From: an uncultured Pirellulaceae bacterium
GTDB lineage: Bacteria; Planctomycetota; Planctomycetia; Pirellulales; Pirellulaceae
Assembly (NCBI GenBank): GCA_905480545.1
Contig: CAJQQR010000038.1
Location: 42,632 to 106,631 of the forward strand
Direction: 5' to 3'
DNA: 64,000 nucleotides
Positions 46,705 through 55,224 of this stretch are shown here, piece by piece. Positions within the stretch are counted from its first letter, which is position 1. Each line of letters begins with the position of its first letter. Both the position numbers and the translations under genes were made by a program. The notes beneath the pieces are model-generated. The model made no database searches and had not been told where the DNA came from. It was given only the letters and a program-made list of their open reading frames with translations.

Positions 46705-47865
46705 TCAAACCAATGCACCGCGCATTGAAAACTGCACGTTCTTCAGTGGCAAACATTTACGGTGTCGCGTGATGAGTCGTTCGATTTCCGAAAGTTCATG
46801 AATCGCAGTAAAACCTAATTTTTTCACCGCGATTTGATTCGTACAAATAAAGATATTCTGGCTGTCCGAGTCCAGCACCTCGCTCGGATCAAAATCGCTC
46901 GCTTCACCATCAGCGAAACTCTCCAGTGTTCGATCATCGTTCCAAAGCACAACGCAAGTCCCATCCGCACTGCAATAGCTTTTGACCAAATCAACAAGCT
47001 TGATCACTTCGGCGGCGCTACCATACAAATGCGGGCCAATCTCAGCGATAACCAGATCCGCCAATGTCGCGTCGTCGTCCGCCGGGCGATTCGATGAAGC
47101 TGAATTCGATGAAGCGCGATTCGAATCCAATTGCATTCCTTTGAGCGCGTCGATCGCCGCTTTCTGGATCTTCGCTTGAGCACCGATCAAAACGTGATCA
47201 ACATTGGTCCCGTTGTTTGACACAACCAAGGTTCCGAAGATGTTTCCCAGCCAGCGAGAGACTTCTTTTCCAAACGACACCTTCGACCGATCGTTCAATT
47301 TGAAGAACTTCTTTTGACTTTCCCGATCCGAAAAATAGGGATAAAGAAACTCGATTTGGCTCTTCCAACCGTCTCTCTTCGCCATCCCAATCGGAATCAC
47401 AAAATCGGCGTGAACCAATCTGGCGTTCAACAGGATCGCGTCTCCCGATTCGCTCGCAGACAAAAAACCGCTTGCTGCCCGGTCTACCGAATCATGAATC
47501 ACCACACCAACAGACTCCATCCCTGCGTCCGCTAACTCTGCTTCCAACGCTGAAATCGTTGATTTGCCTGTGCCCTCGGCAAGCAAAACGCAAATATTCT
47601 CTGCTTGCACGCCAATATTCTGGACCACCAAAATCACTTCGCGTGCAATCTCAATGCCACATGGCGTCCCCGATTCCAAAACGATACAGACAGTATCCTC
47701 AGGCAAAATCGCGAACTCTAACTGCGGAAATTCAATTGGCGCATCAAGCCCCGCCCGAACCGCTTTCAACACGTCGAAATCAGATTTATCTGCATCACCC
47801 AATTCCACGGCAAGTTTAGCAGGCGGAATTAATTCAAGGACATCGGAAATTTTTATTGCTGCCAT
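46705..47865 (-). CDS. Divergent LarA-like (lactate racemase family) protein
   Basis: 386 residues from the ATG at 47865 (MAAIKISDVLELIPPAK). The longer frame to 48012 overlaps the divergent neighbour and adds a polar segment without homology, so I use the shorter start. The order VCIVLESGTPCGIEIAREVI, ICVLLAEGTGKST, ILLNARLVHADFVIPIGMAK follows the LarA fold, but the usual DxTRP and TGTHR residues that bind the nickel-pincer cofactor are not present. It may bind another ligand or be inactive. A 15-bp imperfect duplication (47089-47118) encodes NRASS-NSASS. Confidence 0.55.
   Translation of the reverse strand: MAAIKISDVLELIPPAKLAVELGDADKSDFDVLKAVRAGLDAPIEFPQLEFAILPEDTVCIVLESGTPCGIEIAREVILVVQNIGVQAENICVLLAEGTGKSTISALEAELADAGMESVGVVIHDSVDRAASGFLSASESGDAILLNARLVHADFVIPIGMAKRDGWKSQIEFLYPYFSDRESQKKFFKLNDRSKVSFGKEVSRWLGNIFGTLVVSNNGTNVDHVLIGAQAKIQKAAIDALKGMQLDSNRASSNSASSNRPADDDATLADLVIAEIGPHLYGSAAEVIKLVDLVKSYCSADGTCVVLWNDDRTLESFADGEASDFDPSEVLDSDSQNIFICTNQIAVKKLGFTAIHELSEIERLITRHRKCLPLKNVQFSMRGALV
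47089..47118. repeat. Imperfect 15-bp in-frame tandem duplication
   Basis: ATTCGATGAAGCTGA (47089-47103) and ATTCGATGAAGCGCG (47104-47118), with ATTCGA again after it. It lies in the LarA-like gene. Confidence 0.7.
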
Positions 47866-48041
47866 AAATTCATGATAACGCTGAGCCGTTTTTTCGGTAA
47901 CCGGCAACCGCGATGCAATTTGCGAACCGGGCTCCCGGATTGGGGATTGAGTCAGCAATCCGATTTCTCGATAATTCCGGGAACGCACATTTTGACAATG
48001 ATAGGGCTGCAATTTTGGCGATTACCCACAACGGCATTATT

Positions 48042-49421
48042 TTGAATCGGAATCATCCAATACGATACTTCGTTTACGTCTTCTTCGGTTGGGTATTGGT
48101 TTTCGCGATTCTTGGCTGTGGTGCCGCCGATGAACAGGGCAAAAAAGACGGAGAATTGAAAGCAAGGCTAGATATCGCCGCCATTAAGGAGAGATATTCT
48201 TCCGCCGAGTCCTATTCTGACAAGGCACGTTTGATATTCAGTTACACACTCAATGGCGTTCCATTCCAAGAATCTCATCCGTTTAGCTGCAAGTTGACTC
48301 GAGCAAAAGTTGCCCAACTCAACTGGTTCCGATTTCAAATCTGCTCAACAGGAGAGCATTCGATTGGACGCGTGCTCGATGCAGAGACCCAAAACTTCGA
48401 CGGTCAAGCCATCGTGACGGATCAGAATTTATCGTCCATGTTTTCGAAATTGTCCGACGACTCCATCGCGGTTCATTTCGTTTCCGGACGAAAAGATCTA
48501 CCTTGGAAATTTGCCGAAAACGACTTAATACCAATTATCGAAATGCTGGGCGTTGCCTATTGCAACTTCGTCAAGCGAAGGTCTTTGTGGTTTACTGAAG
48601 GGAATTTGGTTGAACAGAAATCGCAAATCGTTGATGGCAAGACTTTCATTGATGCAAGCTTTCGATCACCGTACGGGACGGTTTCCTGTCGCATTGATCC
48701 AACGGAAAAACTAATACTGGGAATCCGCTTGCCCAAATCGATGCTGTCTGACAAAACAACCCAATCCTCCGCGATCAAGGATGTTTCGCTTTCATTGCTA
48801 CTTGAAAACGCACATTTTGCAGCCAAGCCGGCGATCGTGACCAAACTCGTTGAGGGCGAGAAACCGGTCAACCATTTTGTCGTTCTGCCGGAAGAATTCC
48901 CTAATGAAGCCATCGGAAAAAAACTTGAAAATTGGAATATAGACGACAAGAACGACAAGGCATTCCAAGCAGACTCTGCATTAGGCGCTATTAGCCTTTT
49001 CTTTTATGGCGAACTTTCCGCGGTGGATCAAAAACAAGTTACTCGGATTGACGCGTTGTCGAGTGCCCACCGAGATGTCAATTTTGCTTGGATCACCCCC
49101 CCCACTCTTCCGTTAAAGAACGTCAAAACCCCCTTTGGCAGAATGGGCTTTTTCAACGACAAACAAAGTGAAGTCTTAAATTTTTTTCAGCCGAAATGGC
49201 CAACATTTTTGTTTGTTACGAATCAAGAAGGAACAATTCAGTATTACGCTCGCATTTCTGAAAAAGGGCTCGCCAACGCAGACGGAGTCATTCGACGGAT
49301 TGCCAAAGGCGAAAACGTCGCGGTGGAAATGCACAGCGAATACGCAAATTATTTTGCGAAATACCAGGCCGATTTAGAGAACGCTCAACCCACCGAATCA
49401 GTCGTCACCCCCCTGAAGTAG
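48042..49421 (+). CDS. Lipoprotein with thioredoxin-like C-terminus
   Basis: 459 residues from a TTG at 48042, which gives a clean lipoprotein signal (IRYFVYVFFGWVLVFAILGC, lipobox ILGC). The only upstream ATG (47913) adds 43 residues that precede the signal and run into the divergent LarA-like gene, so I do not use it. The N-terminal domain (about 40-290) is beta-rich; the C-terminal about 150 residues (GAISLFFYGELSAVDQKQVT, WPTFLFVTNQEGTIQYYARI) look like a thioredoxin-fold domain without the CxxC pair. It should sit in a membrane facing the periplasm. Function unknown. Confidence 0.6.
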   Translation: MNRNHPIRYFVYVFFGWVLVFAILGCGAADEQGKKDGELKARLDIAAIKERYSSAESYSDKARLIFSYTLNGVPFQESHPFSCKLTRAKVAQLNWFRFQICSTGEHSIGRVLDAETQNFDGQAIVTDQNLSSMFSKLSDDSIAVHFVSGRKDLPWKFAENDLIPIIEMLGVAYCNFVKRRSLWFTEGNLVEQKSQIVDGKTFIDASFRSPYGTVSCRIDPTEKLILGIRLPKSMLSDKTTQSSAIKDVSLSLLLENAHFAAKPAIVTKLVEGEKPVNHFVVLPEEFPNEAIGKKLENWNIDDKNDKAFQADSALGAISLFFYGELSAVDQKQVTRIDALSSAHRDVNFAWITPPTLPLKNVKTPFGRMGFFNDKQSEVLNFFQPKWPTFLFVTNQEGTIQYYARISEKGLANADGVIRRIAKGENVAVEMHSEYANYFAKYQADLENAQPTESVVTPLK

Positions 49422-49534
49422 CCTCCGCATTTCCTGGCTATTTTGTAACGACCGAGTCGAAGCCCCACACCGCGACTTATTTCGACTATCTTATAGAGTT
49501 CCGTTTGGTGACATTCTCCGTACTCTGCTTAGTG

Positions 49535-49547
49535 TCACAACCAACAA
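49535..49547. repeat. Recurring 13-mer TCACAACCAACAA
   Basis: This 13-mer occurs here, about 100 bp upstream of the Nramp-like gene, in the 23S-5S spacer (23098-23110) and, on the minus strand, directly before the HD-GYP gene (53132-53144). Meaning unknown. Confidence 0.5.
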
Positions 49548-49645
49548 CCATCCCCAACGATAACAATTGGGTTGAGCAGAATGTGATTTCCTGCTCGGTA
49601 CAAATTCATTCTGGAATAACCCTTCCTACAACGTGATAAACAATC

Positions 49646-51463
49646 ATGGCTAACGAAAACAAAATTGTCGCTGACCGCGAAATCTTAACAGCGGCGAATC
49701 AAAAGGGTGCACTCGCAACCTTCTTTGCATTTTTTCGACTTTCCGGACCAGGCTGGTTGCAAGCTGCGATCACTCTTGGTGGTGGATCACTCGGTAGTGC
49801 ACTTTATTTGGGCGTACTTAGCGGAACATCGATGCTTTGGCTCCAGATGGTGGCGATCATTGCGGGGGTCATCATGCTTTCAGCAATTGCCTACGTTACG
49901 CTTTCGACAGGTAAGCGGCCCTATCAAGCGATCAATGAGTACATCAACCCGGTTTTGGGCGTCGGCTGGATCGTCGCAACGGTGTTGGCAAACATGATCT
50001 GGATCATGCCGCAATTCAGCCTCTGTTTTGATGCAATCAACACAAACTTTGCAAATGACACACTGAAAGAGAAAGACGTAGCCAAGTACGGAATCTCGAT
50101 CGGACTATTTGTTCTCGCCGGTGTACTGGTCTTTCTCAGTTCAAAAAAAGGATTGCTCACAAAGCTGTTCGACTTGTTTTTGAAACTGGTAATTGGCGTG
50201 ATTATTGTTTGTTTCGTCGCTGTCGTTGTCATTCTTTTCAGAAATGGCGAAGTCGACTGGTCGACGATCTTTAACGGATTGGTGCCGGATCTTCGTCAAT
50301 GGTCAAATCCATCTGAGCAAATTCAAATGCTGATTGAAAGCTTGTCGGAGGAGAAGCAAAAAATCTGGACCGACACCATCGTATCACGTCAGCGAGAAGT
50401 CATGATTTCAACTGCAGCAACTGCAGTCGGATTGAATATGACATTCTTGTTGCCTTACTCTTTGCTTGCACGTGGTTGGGATAAACCATTCAGAGGCCTT
50501 GCCCGATTCGATTTGGTGACCGGCATGGCGATTCCATTCATTTTGGTTACGTCGTGCATTGTGATCGCTTCTGCCCATAGTTTTCACGGCAAAACGGATG
50601 AAGCCTTGCTCAGCAAAGAATCCGATGTCGTGAAAACCAGCATGTTCTTCAAAGGCGCAGCGCCGATTATCCGTGACAATATTTTGAAGAAAGACGACCA
50701 GTATTTATCGTCACTAAAATCCATCCAAGATTTAGAGGCTGATATCAAAGTCTTAAAGGACCAGCTAGAAAAAAACTGGTTCGACAAAGAATTGACGGGA
50801 GAACTCGCCGAAAAAAACAAACAACTAGCGAGCGAAACCAATGACGTCGTTTCAAGAATTGCCCCTGACCTTAGCGACGAAGAAAAAATCCTAGCGACCG
50901 TTCTGGTTAAACCCAATGCAAATCAACTGGCAAAATCACTGCAGCCCTTCCTGGGAGATCGAGGCGCAAACCTCGTTTTCGGGGCAGGTGCGTTGGCGAT
51001 GGGTTTCTCAACCATCATTATTCTCATGATGATCAATGGTTATGCGATTCGAGAGATGTTCGGCAAACCCGAAAGCCAATCCTTGTTCATGACCGGCGCT
51101 GTTGCGGCGGGGATTGTTGGCATCTGCTACCCACTTTTCTGGGGCGGTGTTTCGAAAACCTGGCTCATTATCATGGCATCGGTATTCGGCGCAATGCTAC
51201 TGCCAATCGCGTACATTGCCTTTTTACTAATGATGAACAATTCACAACTGATGGGCGACAATAAGCCTAAAGGGGTCTGGTTAGTGATTTGGAATGTATT
51301 GATGACATTCGGTGTGATCGTAGCACTCGCCGCCGCTGTTTCCGCAATTTCAATTAAACTCGGTAGCGAACAAGGCATGTTCGTTTTAGGTGCGGCAATC
51401 ACGTTCGTGATATTGGCGATCTTTGGATTCTCAGCGAGATACCGCAAACCCATCGAGGATTGA
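49646..51463 (+). CDS. Nramp-family transporter without the canonical metal motifs
   Basis: 605 residues, longer than typical Nramp (about 420). Its membrane-segment pattern and GPGWLQAAITLGGGSLGSAL at TM1 align with Nramp, and GLNMTFLLPYSLLARGW at TM6. The metal-binding DPGN of TM1 is replaced by LGGGS and the MPH of TM6 by LNMTFL, so the usual Mn/Fe site is missing. A roughly 100-residue charged insertion (about 330-430, rich in Lys/Glu/Leu, helical) lies between two membrane segments. Substrate could be another ion or a non-metal; some divergent Nramp relatives carry Mg2+ or Al3+. A terminator follows. Confidence 0.7.
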   Translation: MANENKIVADREILTAANQKGALATFFAFFRLSGPGWLQAAITLGGGSLGSALYLGVLSGTSMLWLQMVAIIAGVIMLSAIAYVTLSTGKRPYQAINEYINPVLGVGWIVATVLANMIWIMPQFSLCFDAINTNFANDTLKEKDVAKYGISIGLFVLAGVLVFLSSKKGLLTKLFDLFLKLVIGVIIVCFVAVVVILFRNGEVDWSTIFNGLVPDLRQWSNPSEQIQMLIESLSEEKQKIWTDTIVSRQREVMISTAATAVGLNMTFLLPYSLLARGWDKPFRGLARFDLVTGMAIPFILVTSCIVIASAHSFHGKTDEALLSKESDVVKTSMFFKGAAPIIRDNILKKDDQYLSSLKSIQDLEADIKVLKDQLEKNWFDKELTGELAEKNKQLASETNDVVSRIAPDLSDEEKILATVLVKPNANQLAKSLQPFLGDRGANLVFGAGALAMGFSTIIILMMINGYAIREMFGKPESQSLFMTGAVAAGIVGICYPLFWGGVSKTWLIIMASVFGAMLLPIAYIAFLLMMNNSQLMGDNKPKGVWLVIWNVLMTFGVIVALAAAVSAISIKLGSEQGMFVLGAAITFVILAIFGFSARYRKPIED

Positions 51464-51532
51464 TTCATTTTCTTTTGCGGATCGGTCAGTATCCTCTTGA
51501 TGTAACCTGAAACGATTTCATTCAGTCGGTTA

Positions 51533-51567
51533 TAGAAAAAAAGGGGACGCAAATGCGTCCCCTTTTT
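51533..51567. terminator. Bidirectional rho-independent terminator
   Basis: AAAAGGGGACGC-AAAT-GCGTCCCCTTTT: a GC-rich stem with A and T runs on either side, between the convergent Nramp-like and SUMF1-type genes. Confidence 0.92.
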
Positions 51568-51630
51568 AGATTCTACATCCTGTCGGCCATTTAGGCATTA
51601 AAGCCAACTTGTCGCATATCAATCCCGATT

Positions 51631-52827
51631 TTAATTTTTGGATTTAAGTTCCAGGATCGCCTTAGGCAGGTCTTTATCAACAATCCCATAAGAACCTCGC
51701 CCGTTAGCCTGGATTCGCTGTTCCGTATTTAATTGTGACTCCTCTACGTCCGGCCCCCAAAATTTCTCTTGAGCAATCGCATCTTTAGGTGCATCAAGCG
51801 GTCGAATGATTCGCATCCCCACACCGGTCGCTGGTTCCGTTGTAAACCACCAGGGGCTCAGTGGAATGTTTGGATCGTAATCTTTCCAATCCTCTTCTTC
51901 GGTGGTCATGAACGATGCGCTTCTGCATTCTTCGGCGTCCAATTCAAATGACCCACCACGAACGATTTGGTTGTTGAGCGTTTTAGGCCAACGAATATCT
52001 TTATCTGCATCAATGGTCTTGTCTTTCCATGCTGCGTAACCATCTTCGGAATCTGTATCGATCACCCATTCAGCAGCACTCCCGTGCATGTCATAAAGAC
52101 CCCAAGGATTCGGTTTTTTTTGGCCAACATCTTTTCGTTCGTCATCAGAATTTTCTGAGTACCACGCGTAGTCATCCAGCATCGAAGCGTCGTCGCCAAA
52201 GTGATAGGCCGTTTTGGTTCCAGCACGACATGCATACTCCCACTCAGCCCCCGTTGGAAGACGAAAAAAGCTTCCCGAAGTCTTGCTCAACCACTTTGTG
52301 TATTGGCGAGCGGCATACTGCGTCATCGTGACTGCTGGTTGATCCGGTCCATCGCCTTTCTCAAACGTGTGGTCTGGTTCATACAATCCTGATGGGGCAG
52401 AGATCGCATCGATTGCGTTTTCCTTGGTTACCAAGCGAATATTTGCCGCTTCGAATGCCTTGAATTTATCATCCAAGCCCATGTACTCCATGTACTCTTT
52501 CCAGGTCACTTCATGCTTACCCATCCAAAAAGGCTTGACCTTCACTTTGATTTGCGGCCCTTCATTCTTAGATCGTCCCGCTTCACCACCGGGACTTCCC
52601 ATTAAATACTCGCCGCCGGGAATAGGCACCATTTCGAATTCAATATCGCTTCCCGGAATCTTGGTCTTATAGGGAACCATGTAACCCGATTCAATTTTGA
52701 CAAATCGCCCCGAGGTAGGTTTCTTTTTTACGATCCCCAATGGCTCATCCGCACAAAGGTTTCCGTAGATCAGAAGCCCCAAAAGAGTGAAAGTGCTCAG
52801 CTTCGCATTCAGTGTTTTCTTATTCAT
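51631..52827 (-). CDS. Secreted SUMF1/FGE-type protein
   Basis: 398 residues with a signal peptide (LNAKLSTFTLLGLLIYGNL). The formylglycine-generating-enzyme fold is clear: MVPIPGGEYLMGSPGGEAGR, KPFWMGKHEVTWKEYMEYM, FRLPTGAEWEYACRAGTKTA, GLYDMHGSAAEWVID and IVRGGSFELDAEECRSASF. The catalytic cysteine pair of true FGE is not present at the expected positions, so it is probably one of the many non-FGE members, which often bind ligands or modify secreted proteins. The gene stands alone with its own terminator. Confidence 0.82.
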   Translation of the reverse strand: MNKKTLNAKLSTFTLLGLLIYGNLCADEPLGIVKKKPTSGRFVKIESGYMVPYKTKIPGSDIEFEMVPIPGGEYLMGSPGGEAGRSKNEGPQIKVKVKPFWMGKHEVTWKEYMEYMGLDDKFKAFEAANIRLVTKENAIDAISAPSGLYEPDHTFEKGDGPDQPAVTMTQYAARQYTKWLSKTSGSFFRLPTGAEWEYACRAGTKTAYHFGDDASMLDDYAWYSENSDDERKDVGQKKPNPWGLYDMHGSAAEWVIDTDSEDGYAAWKDKTIDADKDIRWPKTLNNQIVRGGSFELDAEECRSASFMTTEEEDWKDYDPNIPLSPWWFTTEPATGVGMRIIRPLDAPKDAIAQEKFWGPDVEESQLNTEQRIQANGRGSYGIVDKDLPKAILELKSKN

Positions 52828-53146
52828 TTCCTATTCCGGTCCGGTTGTTACTCTTTTTCAGGTTATTTCCATGTTATCGATATGTAAACCGATGAAATCG
52901 ATCCGCCGTCAAGTTCTTGTTTCGTTTTCAGGAAAACATCCACAAAACGATGTTAACGAGTTTCATCGCCGAGTGAACGGCAATTCTAAGCTCGGAGGTC
53001 CTACAATCGGTAAAATCCTTTTAATTTGCGAGACAGTTTCCCAACTCAGAGAAAACACTTCTGAATTGAAAACCAGTACCCAATCTTCCTCCCGCCCCAA
53101 CTTCGCATACTAGATTTAATTACGTACCGAATTGTTGGTTGTGACA
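52828..53146. other. Divergent promoter region
   Basis: About 320 bp between the SUMF1-type gene and the HD-GYP gene. An open plus-strand frame (52787-53113) is antisense to a signal peptide and is not credible. The last 13 bases are the recurring TCACAACCAACAA (minus strand, 53132-53144). Confidence 0.5.
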
Positions 53147-54214
53147 ATGACACGCTTTCAGCGATCTTTCTTTTTAATCATTTTAGCGCAAGCGTTTTGC
53201 TTGATCGTCGGGCTATGGATCAACAACCGCTTGATCAATGCTCTCTCTTCGGACGAATTCCTTGCTGCCCAAGGCACTTCAGTGAAGAGGACTGCAAACC
53301 CGGCGTCGGATCTTTCCACAGCTTTTGCATACACGAACGGAGTCGAAATTTCTGAAAAACAAATCTCGACGTCGAAGCTCAACACTTCAACATCAATATT
53401 TGCGGCCAATGGCTTTACCTTCATTTGGGTTATCGCCATTCAGGCCGTATTGGTTTACTTCGTTTTAAACCGAGTTAAAACAGAGCTCGATACCGAGAAC
53501 CAAAAAAACTACCACGAATCGCTCGCTAAAACGCGAGATTTATCACAGACTCGTGACGCAATTATTTTTGGATTGGCGCAGCTCGCCGAATCACGAGACC
53601 GCGACACCGGCCAACATCTGGAGCGAATCGCTTTGTACTCGACGAGGCTCGCAAGCGCTGTTCGGCACGATCCAAGATTCCAGAAGCATGTCTCGCCATC
53701 ATTTGTTCGATTGATCGGCATCAGCTCTGCGTTACACGATATTGGAAAAGTCAGCGTTTCTGATTCAGTGCTTCTGAAACCCGGGCCGTTGACGGACGAA
53801 GAGCGAAGTGAGATGCAAATGCATGCCAAACGAGGTGCCGAGTGCATTCAAAACATTGAAACACAGTTAGGACAGTGCAACTTCTTGCAAATGGCCAAGG
53901 AGATCGCCAGCTCTCACCACGAAAAGTGGGATGGGACAGGCTATCCGTCTGGTTTACGAGGCAAACAAATACCTTTATCGGCAAGAATCGTTGCCATCGC
54001 TGACGTCTATGATGCGCTCCGTTCACGTCGAGCCTACAAGGACTCGCTCAAGCATGAAACAGCAGTCGAGATTATCGAAGCAGGATCAGGCAGCCAATTC
54101 GATCCGGCTCTGATCGATATCTTTCTAAAGATTCAATTTCATTTTTTTGAAATTTCCGAGGCACTTGCAAACGGATCAACACCAGACGAAACCCTAGAAT
54201 TACAAAATGTTTAA
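53147..54214 (+). CDS. Membrane-bound HD-GYP phosphodiesterase
   Basis: 355 residues from the ATG at 53147 (a TTG five codons upstream also fits). Two membrane segments (about 8-28 and 90-108) enclose a roughly 60-residue outside loop, a sensor-like arrangement. The cytosolic HD-GYP domain is complete: DTGQHLERIALYS, LHDIGK (H197, D198), HHEKWDGTGYP (257-267) and DVYDALRSRRAYK. Enzymes of this class hydrolyse c-di-GMP or related cyclic dinucleotides. It overlaps the next gene by 8 bp, and that gene has a degenerate HD-GYP domain, so the two are coupled and likely interact. Confidence 0.9.
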   Translation: MTRFQRSFFLIILAQAFCLIVGLWINNRLINALSSDEFLAAQGTSVKRTANPASDLSTAFAYTNGVEISEKQISTSKLNTSTSIFAANGFTFIWVIAIQAVLVYFVLNRVKTELDTENQKNYHESLAKTRDLSQTRDAIIFGLAQLAESRDRDTGQHLERIALYSTRLASAVRHDPRFQKHVSPSFVRLIGISSALHDIGKVSVSDSVLLKPGPLTDEERSEMQMHAKRGAECIQNIETQLGQCNFLQMAKEIASSHHEKWDGTGYPSGLRGKQIPLSARIVAIADVYDALRSRRAYKDSLKHETAVEIIEAGSGSQFDPALIDIFLKIQFHFFEISEALANGSTPDETLELQNV

Positions 54215-55181
54215 CCTGTTCAGTCAAAATAACCCCTCGGATACAAAGCGAAGAACCAAAGAATGGGTGCTCGAAATCGCTTTAATCGCCATCTCGCTTG
54301 GCCTGTCAATTGCAATGTGGCGATCGCAAGGCTTTCAATTTCTCGTGCTTTATCTTTTCTTCTTACCGGTTGTGTTCGCCTCGTTTTTTCTTGGCCAGTA
54401 TCGCGGCGGAGTTCTTGCCTTCTTCTGCGTTATTACGGCTGGTTTGGTCGTTTCAAACGACTTCAATCAATTTGGAGAAACCAGTTCACCACTTTTCACC
54501 ATGGTCGCGTTGACGATCTGGGGAGCAACGCTAGGCCTCACATCACTTCTGATTGGAACCTTGCGGGATCACCTTTCGAACAAAATCATTGACTCACATG
54601 AAGCCCACATCGGTGTCATCGAAGTCCTTTCGCAGTATTTGAAATCGGCAAATCCAAATTGGCAAACTCGGTCAAAGCGAGTCGCTGAAATCTCGGAAAA
54701 AATTGCTCGCCGGATGAAATTATCCGAATCAGAAATTGGCAACGTTCGCGTGGCCGCAATGTTAGTGGATATCGAAAACGTAGAGATCACCTCACGAGTC
54801 ATCCGCAAAGCAGTTGGCGAGTTAGAATCCGCTGGCCAAGAACAAGAGCATTCGTTTTACGGTCGAGAGTTGGTTCAATCGCTCGGACAAGTCATCTCCG
54901 GAATTATCCCCTTGCTCCTCGAACAAGAGACGGGTGGAGCCCCCAATGGAAAATATGATTGCGAATCTCAATTGGGTGCAGAAATTGTCCGCGCCGCTCG
55001 CGGCTTTGACCGTTTGTTAGCTAGCCCTTGGAGTGAATACGCGGACCGTCCATTTGACGCACTGGAGGAAATGCGAGGTGATGTTGATGCCCACTATCAC
55101 CCTACCATTTTGAATTGCCTTGAACACATCGCCTTGGGCGAGGGTGGAACCATCGAGAAATACCAAAACATCTTCTTGTAG
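54207..55181 (+). CDS. Membrane protein with degenerate HD-GYP domain
   Basis: 324 residues. An N-terminal block of about four membrane segments (LEIALIAISLGLSIAM, FLVLYLFFLPVVFASFFLG, VLAFFCVITAGLVVS, LFTMVALTIWGATLGLTSLL) resembles MASE1/DUF4118-type sensor domains. The C-terminal domain aligns with the upstream HD-GYP protein, but each catalytic motif is lost: NWQTRSKRV for DTGQHLERI, AAMLVDIENVEI for SALHDIGKVSV, and no HHExxDGxGYP (IIPLLLEQETGGAPNGKYD there). It should be a non-catalytic partner or receptor. The overlap with the active copy argues for co-translation. Confidence 0.8.
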   Translation: MFNLFSQNNPSDTKRRTKEWVLEIALIAISLGLSIAMWRSQGFQFLVLYLFFLPVVFASFFLGQYRGGVLAFFCVITAGLVVSNDFNQFGETSSPLFTMVALTIWGATLGLTSLLIGTLRDHLSNKIIDSHEAHIGVIEVLSQYLKSANPNWQTRSKRVAEISEKIARRMKLSESEIGNVRVAAMLVDIENVEITSRVIRKAVGELESAGQEQEHSFYGRELVQSLGQVISGIIPLLLEQETGGAPNGKYDCESQLGAEIVRAARGFDRLLASPWSEYADRPFDALEEMRGDVDAHYHPTILNCLEHIALGEGGTIEKYQNIFL

Positions 55182-55224
55182 CCTTCCACTCAAACGACAC
55201 AAAAAACCTCAGATTTCGGCGTAA

